Shown: in pieces, positions 10,347 through 21,032 of the stretch
Layout: the number at the start of each line of letters is the position of its first letter
Numbering within the stretch: the first letter of the stretch is position 1
Origin: Streptomyces sp. YIM 121038
GTDB taxonomy: Bacteria > Actinomycetota > Actinomycetes > Streptomycetales > Streptomycetaceae
DNA: 64,000 bases
Direction of reading: 5' to 3'
Assembly: GCF_006088715.1 (NCBI RefSeq)
Contig: NZ_CP030771.1
Span: 5,218,001-5,282,000, forward strand
Made by a program: the position numbers and the translations under genes
Notes under the pieces: generated by a model
The model's database searches: none
What the model was told of the DNA's origin: nothing
Seen by the model: the letters and a program-made list of their open reading frames with translations, nothing else

Positions 10347-11324
10347 TCAGGCCCGGCCCTCGCCGAGGATGCCCGACTGCCCGATGAGATAGCCGAGCTG
10401 GGCCCGGCTCTGGCTGTGCAGGACGGCCGACAGCTTGGCGATGTGCACGCGGGCCGTCCGTACGTTCATCCCGAGCCGGGCGGCGATCTCGGTGTCGGTG
10501 AGGCCCTCGGTGAGCAGCTCGGCGATGGCGAGCTGGCGGGGGGTGATGCCCTGCCGGGGCGGCTCCGGGGCGGCGTCCGGCCACATGGGCGTGGCGAGCT
10601 GCCACAGCAGCTTGAAGGTGGTCACCAGGTAGGAGATGACGGCGGGCTGGTGTATCCGCAGGGCCACGTCCCGGCTCTCGCCCGCCGGGATGAAGGCGAC
10701 GGAGCGGTCGAACACGAGGAGGCGGCCGGGCAGTTCCGTCAGGGTGCGGGCCTCCACGTCGCCGTCGAGCCGCTGGAAGTAGGCGTACACGGGGCAGGCG
10801 TGCGGGCCGGTGTGCGGGTAGAGCGAGCGCATCCGGCCACCGCGGGAGAGGAGGCCGTCCGCGCGCGGCAGCGCCTGCTCCAGGGTCTCCTGGACCCGTC
10901 TGCCGCCGGGCTGGATGGCGAGGGCCTCCCGGCTGGCACCGGCGGCGGCGTGGTCGATGGCCGCGTTGATGCGGGACAGGCCCTTGAGGACGGTGGCGCC
11001 CGGCGCGCGGGCCCCCGTGAACTGCCCCTCCCCGAGCGTCATCAGCGGGGCGAAGACCTCGGCGAGCCGCCGCTGCCGGGCGCGCTCGTCGGTGACGTCG
11101 GCGTCGAGGGCGTGCAGGAGCCGGGGGAGCGCGACGGACGGGGCGACGGGAAGCAGCCGGGAGGCGTCGCGGGGGTCGGGGCGGAGGAGTCCGAGGTCGA
11201 CGACACAGGGGGCCCGGTCGGCGTCGGCGGCCGGGACGCCGCCGTCCTGGAGGGCCCGGACGTACGTGGTCCTGCCCACTCCGCACAGCTCCCCGGCGCC
11301 GTGCGGACTGTGATCCCTCGCCAC
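10347..11324 (-). CDS. LuxR/TrmB-like regulator, paralogue 3
   Basis: The 325-residue protein has N-terminal CVVDLGLLRPDPRDASRLLP, a central segment RTLTELPGRLLVFDRSVAFIPA with QPAVISYLVTTFKLLWQLATPM, a LuxR HTH (LAIAELLTEGLTDTEIAARL, MNVRTARVHIAKLS) and the tail QLGYLIGQSGILGE. The GTG at 11324 follows GAGGAGGGG. It is the last gene of a three-gene minus-strand operon, 60 bp after paralogue 4. Like its siblings it lacks a receiver domain, so its signal probably enters through the central domain. Confidence 0.84.
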   Translation of the reverse strand: MARDHSPHGAGELCGVGRTTYVRALQDGGVPAADADRAPCVVDLGLLRPDPRDASRLLPVAPSVALPRLLHALDADVTDERARQRRLAEVFAPLMTLGEGQFTGARAPGATVLKGLSRINAAIDHAAAGASREALAIQPGGRRVQETLEQALPRADGLLSRGGRMRSLYPHTGPHACPVYAYFQRLDGDVEARTLTELPGRLLVFDRSVAFIPAGESRDVALRIHQPAVISYLVTTFKLLWQLATPMWPDAAPEPPRQGITPRQLAIAELLTEGLTDTEIAARLGMNVRTARVHIAKLSAVLHSQSRAQLGYLIGQSGILGEGRA

Positions 11325-11384
11325 GTCGCTGCCCCTCCTCACGGCTCGCCGGCGCCGGTCCCCGCCGGCTCCCACGCTCAGCAG

Positions 11385-12368
11385 CTAGTGATTCTGGTTC
11401 AGGATTCCTGACTGGCCAATGAGATATCCGAGTTGTGCGCGGCTGTTGCTGCCGAGGATCGCGGCGAGCTTCGCGATGTGTTCGCGTGCGGTACGCACGT
11501 TCATGCCGAGCCGCTCGGCTATCTCCGTGTCCGTGAGGCCCTCGATGAGGAGCTCGGCGATGGCCCGCTGGCGGGTCGTGACCCCGTTCTCCGCAGGGAG
11601 CTGGGCCGCGTGCGGGTACATGGGGGTCGCGAGGCGCCACAGTCGTTCGAAGGTGGTGATGAGGTAGTCGACGATCGCGGGCTGGCGTATCTCCAGGGCC
11701 GCCGTGCGGTCCTTGCTCGCCGGTATGAATGCCACCGCGTGGTCCAGGACGACCATGCGCTCGGTTACTTCGTTGAGCGTGCGGACCTCTACGTCGCCGT
11801 CTAGCTGTTCGTAGTGTGCCAGGGCGGGCAGGGAGTGGCGGGTGGTGTGCTGGTACAGCGTGCGCATGCGGCAGCCGCGGGACAGGAACTCCTGCTCGCG
11901 CGGGAGCGCGTCGGCCAGTATCTCGGGGGAGCGGGCCCCGCCGGGCTGGACCGTGCGCAGCTCGTGGGCGGCGTCGGCGGTGGCCCGCGTGATCGCCTCG
12001 TTGATCCGGTCGAAGCCGTCGAGGACGGTGATGTCCTGGTGCTCCGCGCCCACGGTCTGGCGGGCGTCGAGCGCCATCAGGGGCTCGAACATCGCCGTCA
12101 GGCGCTCCTCGCGGCGGCGCTGCTGGGCGATGCGGTCCTCGATGCCGCGCAGGAGCTGGGGCAGGGCGATGGCGGGGGCCGTGGGGCGCAGCCAGCGCAT
12201 GTCCTCGACGTCGGGGTGGAGCAGGCCGAAGTCGATGAGGCAGGGGGTGGAGTCGGCGTCCCGCTGGGTGACCCGCCCCTCGCGCAGCGCGCGGGTGTAG
12301 AGGGCGGAACCCTCCGCGCACAGCTCGTCGGGGCCGTGCGGGTGGGGGTGCCGGGGCTCGGTGTTCAT
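11385..12368 (-). CDS. LuxR/TrmB-like regulator, paralogue 4
   Basis: The 327-residue protein starts MNTEPRHPHPHGPDELCAEG and carries CLIDFGLLHPDVEDMRWL, RTLNEVTERMVVLDHAVAFI and an HTH (RAIAELLIEGLTDTEIAERL, MNVRTAREHIAKLA) with tail QLGYLIGQSGILNQ. Its ATG overlaps the paralogue 5 stop by 4 bp (ATGA), so the two are translationally coupled. The coupled pair implies balanced expression, compatible with hetero-oligomers, although that is inference. Confidence 0.86.
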   Translation of the reverse strand: MNTEPRHPHPHGPDELCAEGSALYTRALREGRVTQRDADSTPCLIDFGLLHPDVEDMRWLRPTAPAIALPQLLRGIEDRIAQQRRREERLTAMFEPLMALDARQTVGAEHQDITVLDGFDRINEAITRATADAAHELRTVQPGGARSPEILADALPREQEFLSRGCRMRTLYQHTTRHSLPALAHYEQLDGDVEVRTLNEVTERMVVLDHAVAFIPASKDRTAALEIRQPAIVDYLITTFERLWRLATPMYPHAAQLPAENGVTTRQRAIAELLIEGLTDTEIAERLGMNVRTAREHIAKLAAILGSNSRAQLGYLIGQSGILNQNH

Positions 12369-13354
12369 GCGGACTTGTCCTGCCCGAGGATGCCGGACTG
12401 GGCGATCAGATAGCCGAGTTGGGCGCGGCTGCCGCTGCCGAGGGCGGCGGCGATCTTCGCTATGTGGGCACGGCAGGTCCGGACGTTCATCCCGAGGCGG
12501 CGGGCGATCGCCTCGTCCACGTGGCCCTCGATGAGCAGCCGGGCGATGGAGCGCTGGACGCCGGTGATGCCGTCGGCGGAGGGCGGGTACGGGTCCTCGT
12601 CGAGCAGGGGCGTCGCCTGCTGCCACTGCTGCTCGAAGACCTTGAGGAGGTATTCGACCAGGGCGGGGTGCCGGACCTCCAGGGCGTCCTGGCGGTCGGC
12701 GCGCGCGGGAAGGATGGCGACGCTGCGGTCGAAGATCATCAGTCGGTCGATCACCTCCTCCAGCGTGCGTATCTGCACGTTGCCGTGCGACATGTAGGCC
12801 GCGTAGGCGAGGGTGCCCCGGCTGTGCCGGACGGTGTGCTGGTAGAGGGTACGCATCGAGATGCCGCGGTCGAGGATGGTCTGCCCGCGCCGGAGCGCGA
12901 TATTCAACCTCTCTTCGCTTCGGCCGCCGCCGGGCTGGACCGTCAGGACCTCGTGCCGGCACTCGGCCGTGGCCTGCTCGATCGCTTCGTTGATGCGGGC
13001 CTCGCCCTCCAATACCGTGATCGCGTGGCTCGTGGGTTCCACGCGCGTGGGGATGGCCATAAATGGCTCGAAGGTGTCGGTCAGCTCGACCGCGAGCCGC
13101 CTCCGGTCCTGGATCTCACGCTCCAGCGGATGCAGTCGCTGAGCGAGTGCCGTGGCCGGTGGAACGGGTCGCAGCCAGTCCGCGTCATCCGGGTCGGGAT
13201 GGACGAGTGCGGACTCCAGAAGGCACGGTGCGTTCTCAGCCTCGGCCCGCGCGAGCCGCCCGTTGCTCAGCGCGGAGGCGTACAACCTCGCTCCTTCGCC
13301 ACACAGTGGGCTCTCGGGGTGAGGATGTGTCGGTTTAGCGTCAGTTGTGAGCAA
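12365..13354 (-). CDS. LuxR/TrmB-like regulator, paralogue 5
   Basis: The 329-residue protein begins LTTDAKPTHPHPESPLCGEG, aligning with the start of paralogue 4. The centre is IRTLEEVIDRLMIFDRSVAI, followed by the HTH (SIARLLIEGHVDEAIARRLG, MNVRTCRAHIAKIA) and tail QLGYLIAQSGILGQ. It is the most diverged copy: the usual LTDTEIA of the HTH reads HVDEAIA. I chose the TTG at 13354, behind GGGGGGTGGAG, because it matches the sibling length; a GTG at 13402 would add 16 residues. It is the first gene of the three-gene operon and diverges from the small-peptide gene, so it is the best candidate for that gene's regulator. Confidence 0.8.
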   Translation of the reverse strand: MLTTDAKPTHPHPESPLCGEGARLYASALSNGRLARAEAENAPCLLESALVHPDPDDADWLRPVPPATALAQRLHPLEREIQDRRRLAVELTDTFEPFMAIPTRVEPTSHAITVLEGEARINEAIEQATAECRHEVLTVQPGGGRSEERLNIALRRGQTILDRGISMRTLYQHTVRHSRGTLAYAAYMSHGNVQIRTLEEVIDRLMIFDRSVAILPARADRQDALEVRHPALVEYLLKVFEQQWQQATPLLDEDPYPPSADGITGVQRSIARLLIEGHVDEAIARRLGMNVRTCRAHIAKIAAALGSGSRAQLGYLIAQSGILGQDKSA

Positions 13355-13467
13355 TTCTCCACCCCCCAGGGTCCTGAACGTGCAGGAACATGATGCATCC
13401 ACCCTGTGGCTTTGACGTGCTCGATTGAGACATCGTCTTGTTGTGCCGGGGGAGAGGAACCTACCAA

Positions 13468-13647
13468 GTGAGGACGAAGCCGACCATGTTCAAGCGCATG
13501 CTTCGCGCGGTCCTGGTGACCGCTCTCTCCGCAGGGATTGGCCTGGGTGCGGTGAGTGCCATGGATCTCGCCTGGAGCCACCCAGCGAAGAGCACAGCCG
13601 CGCCGTCTGACCTTGCCTGGATCACGCCGGCGGGTGACAAGGCATGA
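13468..13647 (+). CDS. Small secreted peptide precursor with DLAW repeat
   Basis: This 59-residue product has a basic N-terminus (RTKPTMFKRMLR), a hydrophobic core (AVLVTALSAGIGLGAV) and an AVSA site fitting signal peptidase I. That would leave a mature peptide of about 28 residues, MDLAWSHPAK followed by STAAPSDLAWITPAGDKA, in which DLAW occurs twice. The GTG is 8 nt after GAGGAA; an ATG at 13486 is the alternative start. The stop overlaps the next start (ATGA). It diverges from LuxR paralogue 5. A signal peptide or a processed peptide product are both possible. I do not recognise the family. Confidence 0.65.
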   Translation: MRTKPTMFKRMLRAVLVTALSAGIGLGAVSAMDLAWSHPAKSTAAPSDLAWITPAGDKA

Positions 13648-14000
13648 GTACCCCTCCCGATGACCGCACCTTCCGCCGGGAAATGGCCACGGCCTACCGG
13701 TCGGGCTGGCACTTCATCGACCTCGCCACCGCGATCCCCCACCCCGGTGACTCGTTGATGGTCACCCTGGTCGGCGAGCCGGTGATCATCGTACGGGACG
13801 ACGACGAGGACATCCGTGCCTACCGGTGCCTGCGCCGGCCCCGCGGCGCGCCCCAGCCGGTGCGCTGCGCCGTGCGCTACGGCATGGTCTTCGTCAACCT
13901 CGATCAGCGGGACCACCAGCTGATCGGGAAGCGGAAGCGGGATGCCGAGCGGCACTCCGCCGCTTCCGACCCCCTCACAGCCACCCCCCGCAGCGCCTGA
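13644..14000 (+). CDS. Short Rieske-like protein with Arg at the His ligand positions
   Basis: The 118-residue protein resembles the N-terminal Rieske domain of ring-hydroxylating oxygenases: GWHFIDLATAIPHPGDSLMV, then GEPVIIVRDDDEDIRAYRCL. Canonical domains read C-x-H-x(15-17)-C-x2-H. Here the stretch is CLRRPRGAPQPVRCAVRYG, with Arg at both His positions and only 11 residues between the ligand segments as I align them. It therefore probably cannot hold a normal [2Fe-2S] cluster. No catalytic oxygenase domain follows. Translation is coupled to the DLAW peptide gene. Function unknown; a peptide-binding or regulatory partner is a guess. Confidence 0.65.
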   Translation: MSTPPDDRTFRREMATAYRSGWHFIDLATAIPHPGDSLMVTLVGEPVIIVRDDDEDIRAYRCLRRPRGAPQPVRCAVRYGMVFVNLDQRDHQLIGKRKRDAERHSAASDPLTATPRSA

Positions 14001-14044
14001 CGCGATTCCCCCGTCGTTGTAAATCGCGCAGGTGCTTCCCCCAG

Positions 14045-14084
14045 CAGCGGCGCCACCGTGGACCTGAACACGGTGGCGCCGCTG
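14045..14084 (+). terminator. Terminator of the peptide/Rieske-like unit
   Basis: A perfect 16-bp stem (14045-14060 with 14069-14084) with an 8-nt loop lies 44 bp after the Rieske-like gene and 32 bp before the converging reductase stop, so it may act in both directions. Confidence 0.8.
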
Positions 14085-14116
14085 TGGTGTGTGCGGGGTC
14101 TGCGCGGCGCGCCGGT

Positions 14117-14557
14117 TCAGGCGGCGGGCCGCGGCGCCGCCGCGGCGGGTTCCTTCACATGGCCGAGGGCGCGGTCCACCGCGATCTCGATGACCACCCG
14201 GCCCGGGTTCTCCCGCGGGTTCCTGCCGTACCGCTCGGCGTACCTGCGCTCCGCGTCCGCCACCCGCGCGGGCTCCGCCGACACCGTCGCCCGGCCTTCG
14301 AGCGTGGCCCAGTGGCGGCCCGCCACCTGGCAGACGGCGACCCGCGCGCCCGCCGGGGCGGCGGCGAGGACGTGTGCCACCTTGCGGCTGGTGCCGCTCG
14401 CGATCACCCGGGCGATCCGCTCCCCGGGGTCGTACGTCACACCGACGGGCACCACGTGCGGGCTGCCGTCGCGGCGCAGCGTCGTCAAGGTGCAGAGGTG
14501 ACGTTCCCGCCAGAAGCTGAGGTAGGGCGCGGGCAGGGCGCCGAGGTCGATGGCCAT
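14117..14557 (-). CDS. Pyridoxamine 5'-phosphate oxidase-like / F420-dependent reductase family protein
   Basis: The 146-residue protein has the split-barrel flavin-binding fold pattern: LCTLTTLRRDGSPHVVPVGV, RKVAHVLAAAPAGARVAVCQ and HWATLEGRATVSAEPA, then RYGRNPRENPGRVVIEIAVD. Members bind FMN or F420 and reduce small molecules, or bind heme. The substrate cannot be told. The ATG at 14557 lies 37 bp from the clpB HAIR operator, so the two divergent promoters are close and HspR might influence both. Confidence 0.85.
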   Translation of the reverse strand: MAIDLGALPAPYLSFWRERHLCTLTTLRRDGSPHVVPVGVTYDPGERIARVIASGTSRKVAHVLAAAPAGARVAVCQVAGRHWATLEGRATVSAEPARVADAERRYAERYGRNPRENPGRVVIEIAVDRALGHVKEPAAAAPRPAA

Positions 14558-14594
14558 GGGCGGAAGGTAGCCCGGCCGGACTTCCGGCATTCGC

Positions 14595-14615
14595 CTTGAG
14601 TGGAATAGACTCAAC
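14595..14615. promoter_or_regulatory. HAIR operator of clpB
   Basis: CTTGAGT-N7-ACTCAAC matches the HspR consensus at 13 of 14 positions, 160 bp before the clpB start. clpB is an established HspR target in Streptomyces, and hspR is in this window. Confidence 0.9.
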
Positions 14616-14774
14616 TTTGTGCACGTTGGGTGAGTCAGTATGGGGGAGCCCTCCGAGGGCACCCGCACAGCACCCGACAGCACGCGTACCCACCCGTGCG
14701 CATCCCGCGTACACCGCGCACCCCGCGTACGCGCCAGTACCGAAAGCCGCAGGCAGCAAGGAGGAGCAGCCCCC

Positions 14775-17399
<2,625 letters not shown>

Positions 17400-17502
17400 G
17401 CGTCCGGCGGGGCGCCGTAACCGGTCACATCCAGGGGCGGGGGTTGCGGGCCCCCGCCCGCCATGGGGGAGGATGGCTCAATCCGTACGAAGGGAAATAA
17501 CG

Positions 17503-18042
17503 GTGAGCATCGACCCGTCCTCGATTCCGAATTTCGGGGGCCAGCCCGAACCGCAGCAGGGCGCAGGACCGGCGGGCCCCGTCGTCCCTGACCAGGACCT
17601 CGTCAAGCAGCTCCTGGAGCAGATGGAACTCAAGTACGTCGTCGACGACGAGGGTGACCTCGCGGCGCCGTGGGAGGAGTTCCGTACGTACTTCATGTTC
17701 CGCGGCAAGGACGAGGAGCAGGTCTTCTCGGTCAGGACCTTCTACGACAGGCCGCACGGCATCGAGGAGAAGCCGCAGATCCTGGAGTCCATCGACGACT
17801 GGAACCGTCGCACGCTCTGGCCCAAGGTCTACACGCACACGCACGACGACGGCACCGTCCGCCTCATCGGCGAGGCCCAGATGCTGATCGGCACGGGTGT
17901 CTCCCTGGAGCACTTCGTGTCGTCGACGGTCAGCTGGGTGCGGGCCGCGATCGAGTTCGACCGCTGGCTCGTGGAGCAGCTGGGCCTGGAGACGGACGCC
18001 GACGCGGCGGACGACGCCGAGCCCGGCGACGAGCAGGCCTGA
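17503..18042 (+). CDS. YbjN-domain protein
   Basis: The 179-residue protein contains LVKQLLEQMELKYVVDDEGD, FRTYFMFRGKDEEQVFSVRT and ILESIDDWNRRTLWPKVYTH, typical of the YbjN / bacterial sensory transduction regulator fold, related to type III secretion chaperones. The tail is acidic (TDADAADDAEPGDEQA). I prefer the GTG at 17503 behind AAGGGAA; the ATG at 17473 touches its own purine tract. The biochemical role of the family in actinomycetes is unclear. Confidence 0.85.
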   Translation: MSIDPSSIPNFGGQPEPQQGAGPAGPVVPDQDLVKQLLEQMELKYVVDDEGDLAAPWEEFRTYFMFRGKDEEQVFSVRTFYDRPHGIEEKPQILESIDDWNRRTLWPKVYTHTHDDGTVRLIGEAQMLIGTGVSLEHFVSSTVSWVRAAIEFDRWLVEQLGLETDADAADDAEPGDEQA

Positions 18043-18072
18043 CGGCCGCGGTCTTCCGTACCGAGCACAGCA

Positions 18073-19272
18073 CTACAACGGCATGCGGGCCGTCGTCACC
18101 AGATACGTCCCGTACGCGAGCGAGAGCCCGGCCAGGGCGCCGACCACCAGGGCGGCGTGCCTGGGCCGGGCTCTCGCCGTGCGCACCAGGGCGCAGGCGA
18201 GCGGCAGCAGCAGCGGGAACGCGGGCAGCAGGAAGCGCGGCTTCGACTCGAAGAAGCCCGAGCCGCCGACCGTGATCAGCAGCAGGACCCCGGTGTAGAC
18301 GAGCAGCGGCAGCGGGGCGCGGTCGCAGAGCAGCAGCCCGTACAGGAGCAGCGCCGCCGCGACGATCACCAGGGTCACGGCGAAGACGAGCTTGTCGCCG
18401 TGCAGGAGCAGATGCCGGGCGAAGGCGAGCGAGCCCCGGCCGAAGTCGAAGCGGGAGCCCCAGTCGCGCTGCACCGCGAAGTACCCGCCGAGGGGATCGC
18501 CCTTGCGGACCCCCACCCACAGCACGTACGCGCCCCAGCCGACGGGGGCGAGCGCCGCGCCCGTCCACAGCCCGTGCGGCACGCGGCCCCGGCGCCGGAC
18601 GACCTCGCAGACCGCCGTCACCACGACGGCGGCGGCCACCGCGAAGCCGTTCGGGCGGGCCAGGCCCGCGAGCGCGGCGAGGGCCCCCGCCGCCTGCCAG
18701 CGGCCGGTGAGCAGCGCGTACAGGGAGCCCGCGGCGAGCGCCGTCAGGACCGGCTCGGTGTACGCCATCGTCAGGATCACGGAGTGCGGCAGGAGCCCCC
18801 ACAGCAGGACGAGGACCGTGGCCGTGCGGTGGTCGTGGAGCCGGGCGGCGATCTTGTAGATGCCGACCGCGGCCGCGCCCGCGCCGAGCCAGGAGACGAG
18901 CAGGCCCGCGGCGCCGTAGCCGAGCGGCGTGAGCGTCTCCACCGCGCGGATCAGGGCCGGGTAGAGCGGGAAGAAGGCCAGGTCGCTCTGGACGACGCCG
19001 GGTTCGAAGTACAGGGTGCGGCCGTAGCCGTGGGCGGCGATGCCGGTGTACCAGCGGGAGTCCCAGGAGCGGCCCAGGAGGCGGAAGGCGTCCTGGTGGC
19101 TGGTGTGGGCGGCGACCGCGAGCGCGAGCAGGCCGGTGAGGCGGGCGGCGGCGAAGGCGCCCAGGGCGTGCAGCGCGTGGGCTGCCGCCCGCTCGGCCGG
19201 CGGGGTGGGCTCGCACTCCGTGCGGCGGGTGCGTGTGACGGGGGCTGGGACGGTGGGGCTGGGGTGGGTCAC
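18073..19272 (-). CDS. PIG-V-like membrane mannosyltransferase
   Basis: The 399-residue polytopic protein has about nine to eleven hydrophobic segments. The N-terminal loop WDSRWYTGIAAHGYGRTLYF carries the acidic, aromatic-rich signature of GPI-mannosyltransferase II (PIG-V)-like GT-C enzymes, and FFPLYPALIRAVE follows. Such enzymes use polyprenyl-phosphate mannose at the outer membrane face; the acceptor is unknown. The GTG start follows an AAGG box. It is on the same strand as the upstream aminotransferase but 111 bp away. Confidence 0.82.
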   Translation of the reverse strand: MTHPSPTVPAPVTRTRRTECEPTPPAERAAAHALHALGAFAAARLTGLLALAVAAHTSHQDAFRLLGRSWDSRWYTGIAAHGYGRTLYFEPGVVQSDLAFFPLYPALIRAVETLTPLGYGAAGLLVSWLGAGAAAVGIYKIAARLHDHRTATVLVLLWGLLPHSVILTMAYTEPVLTALAAGSLYALLTGRWQAAGALAALAGLARPNGFAVAAAVVVTAVCEVVRRRGRVPHGLWTGAALAPVGWGAYVLWVGVRKGDPLGGYFAVQRDWGSRFDFGRGSLAFARHLLLHGDKLVFAVTLVIVAAALLLYGLLLCDRAPLPLLVYTGVLLLITVGGSGFFESKPRFLLPAFPLLLPLACALVRTARARPRHAALVVGALAGLSLAYGTYLVTTARMPL

Positions 19273-19383
19273 ATCGGAACCTTGCGGGCCCTCTGGGGCG
19301 GGCGCGAGTCAGGCAGGGCCGTGTGGGTGGGCGTTTTACGTCGGGTGCCGCGCCGTCGTGGGCTGTGCCCGCCCTTCGGGCGA

Positions 19384-20577
19384 CTACAGCGACTTGAGGC
19401 GGGCGACCGCCTCCTCCAGGACCGGGGTCTGCTTGCAGAAGGCGAAGCGGACGAAGGGGGCGCCCTGGTCGCGGTGGTCGTAGAAGACCGCGTTGGGGAT
19501 GGCGACGACGCCCGCGCGCTCGGGCAGGGCGCGGCAGAAGGCGAAGCCGTCGCTCTCGCCGAGCGGGCGGATGTCGGTGGTGACGAAGTACGTGCCCGCC
19601 GGGCGGTAGACCTCGAAGCCCGCCGCCGTGAGCCCGGAGGCCAGCAGGTCCCGCTTGGCGCGCATGTCGTCGAGGAACGAGGCGAAGTACGCGTCGGGCA
19701 GCGCGAGCGCCTCCGCGACCGCGTACTGGAACGGGCCCGAGGACACGAACGTGAGGAACTGCTTCGCGGAGCGCACCGCCGTGACCAGGTCCGGCGCGGC
19801 CGTGACCCAGCCGACCTTCCAGCCCGTGAACGAGAACGTCTTGCCCGCCGAGCCGATCGTCACCGTGCGCTCGCGCATGCCGGGGAAGGAGGCGAGCGGG
19901 ACGTGGCCGCCCGCGTCGAAGACCAGGTGTTCGTACACCTCGTCGGTGACGACGATCAGATCGCGCTCCACGGCGAGCTTCGCGATCTCGGCGAGCTCCG
20001 CGCGGGTGAGGACGGTGCCGGTCGGGTTGTGCGGGGTGTTGAGCAGGAGCAGCCGGGTGCGCGGGGTGACGGCGTCCCGCAGCTCGTCGAGGTCGAGGCT
20101 GAAGCGCCCGTCCCCGGGGCGCAGCGTCACCGGCACCCGGGAGCCGCCCGCGAGGGCGATCGAGGCGGCGTACGAGTCGTAGTACGGCTCCAGGGCGATG
20201 ACCTCGTCGCCCGGCTCGACCAGGGCGAGCAGCGAGGCGGCGATGGCCTCGGTGGCGCCCGCGGTGACGAGGACCTCGCGGTCGGGGTCGTAGGACAGGC
20301 CGTAGTGGCGCTCCTGGTGGGCGGCGATCGCGGTGCGCAGCTCGGGGACGCCGGGGCCCGGCGGGTACTGGTTGCCGCGGCCGTCGCGCAGGGCGCGCAC
20401 CGCGGCCTCGCGCACCTGCTCGGGGCCGTCCGTGTCCGGGAAGCCCTGGCCCAGGTTGATCGCCCCGGTCCGCAGCGCGAGCGCGGACATCTCGGCGAAG
20501 ATCGTCGTACCGAATTCCGCGAGGCGGCGGTTGAGCAGCGGGCGGCCGTCGCGGGAGGCACCGGGAGATGACGTCAT
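19384..20577 (-). CDS. PLP-dependent aminotransferase, class I/II
   Basis: This 397-residue fold-type I aminotransferase has INLGQGFPDTDGPEQVREAA near the start, NTPHNPTGTVL, VTDEVYEHLVFDAGGHVPLA and the PLP lysine in GSAGKTFSFTGWKVGW (~residue 246). The pattern fits the kynurenine/methionine aminotransferase (YbdL/CCBL) subgroup; actinobacterial members are often annotated as N-succinyldiaminopimelate aminotransferase DapC. I chose the ATG at 20577, nine bases after GGAGG, over the ATG at 20586 that abuts it. The exact substrate is uncertain. Confidence 0.88.
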   Translation of the reverse strand: MTSSPGASRDGRPLLNRRLAEFGTTIFAEMSALALRTGAINLGQGFPDTDGPEQVREAAVRALRDGRGNQYPPGPGVPELRTAIAAHQERHYGLSYDPDREVLVTAGATEAIAASLLALVEPGDEVIALEPYYDSYAASIALAGGSRVPVTLRPGDGRFSLDLDELRDAVTPRTRLLLLNTPHNPTGTVLTRAELAEIAKLAVERDLIVVTDEVYEHLVFDAGGHVPLASFPGMRERTVTIGSAGKTFSFTGWKVGWVTAAPDLVTAVRSAKQFLTFVSSGPFQYAVAEALALPDAYFASFLDDMRAKRDLLASGLTAAGFEVYRPAGTYFVTTDIRPLGESDGFAFCRALPERAGVVAIPNAVFYDHRDQGAPFVRFAFCKQTPVLEEAVARLKSL

Positions 20578-20739
20578 GGCTGTCATCCTCCGCCGAACCT
20601 CTGGACTTCCTCAACTCTGCTTTGGCGGCGGTCGGCCGGGGGCATCCCCTTGTCACGCAACGACGCGGGACCACATCCGCACAGCGGCGCCGGTTCGGGG
20701 GAACGGTCCGGGGCCGTCTCGGGGGAAAGGAAGTGAAGG

Positions 20740-21006
20740 ATGGGGGCGATGGTTGTGGCCTTGTTCTTCATCGGCTGGTTCGTAGTGATCGGGCTGCTCG
20801 TGCACGTGAGCAGGAACGGCCGCAGACGCGCCAGGTCGGGGGGCCGCAGTTGGTGGGCGGGGTCCAGCTCCAGTAGCGGGACCGCGACCTACGACGGCGG
20901 TGGTTCGTCCTGTGGCGGAGGCTCTTCCTGTGGCGGCGGCTCGTCCTGCGGCGGCGGTTCGTCCTGCGGTGGCGGGGGCGGAGGTTGCGGCGGCGGAGGC
21001 AGCTGA
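20740..21006 (+). CDS. Small membrane protein with GGGSSC repeats
   Basis: The 88-residue product has one N-terminal membrane helix (AMVVALFFIGWFVVIGLLVH), a basic stretch (RNGRRRARSGGRSWW), and a C-terminal tail of four GGGSSC units ending GGGGGGCGGGGS. The tail holds five Cys residues, spaced evenly except before the last. Positive-inside topology puts the Cys-rich tail in the cytoplasm, where it could bind a metal or act in redox chemistry; both are guesses. GGAAGTGAAGG precedes the ATG. The DNA repeats are 18 bp long and slightly varied. A textbook terminator follows. Confidence 0.7.
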   Translation: MGAMVVALFFIGWFVVIGLLVHVSRNGRRRARSGGRSWWAGSSSSSGTATYDGGGSSCGGGSSCGGGSSCGGGSSCGGGGGGCGGGGS

Positions 21007-21032
21007 CACGGGGCAGCTGGTCCACTGGGCCG

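Noticed and set aside
18073..20577. Operon of the PIG-V-like gene with the aminotransferase
   Set aside because: They share a strand, but a 111-bp gap and unrelated roles give no good reason to link them.
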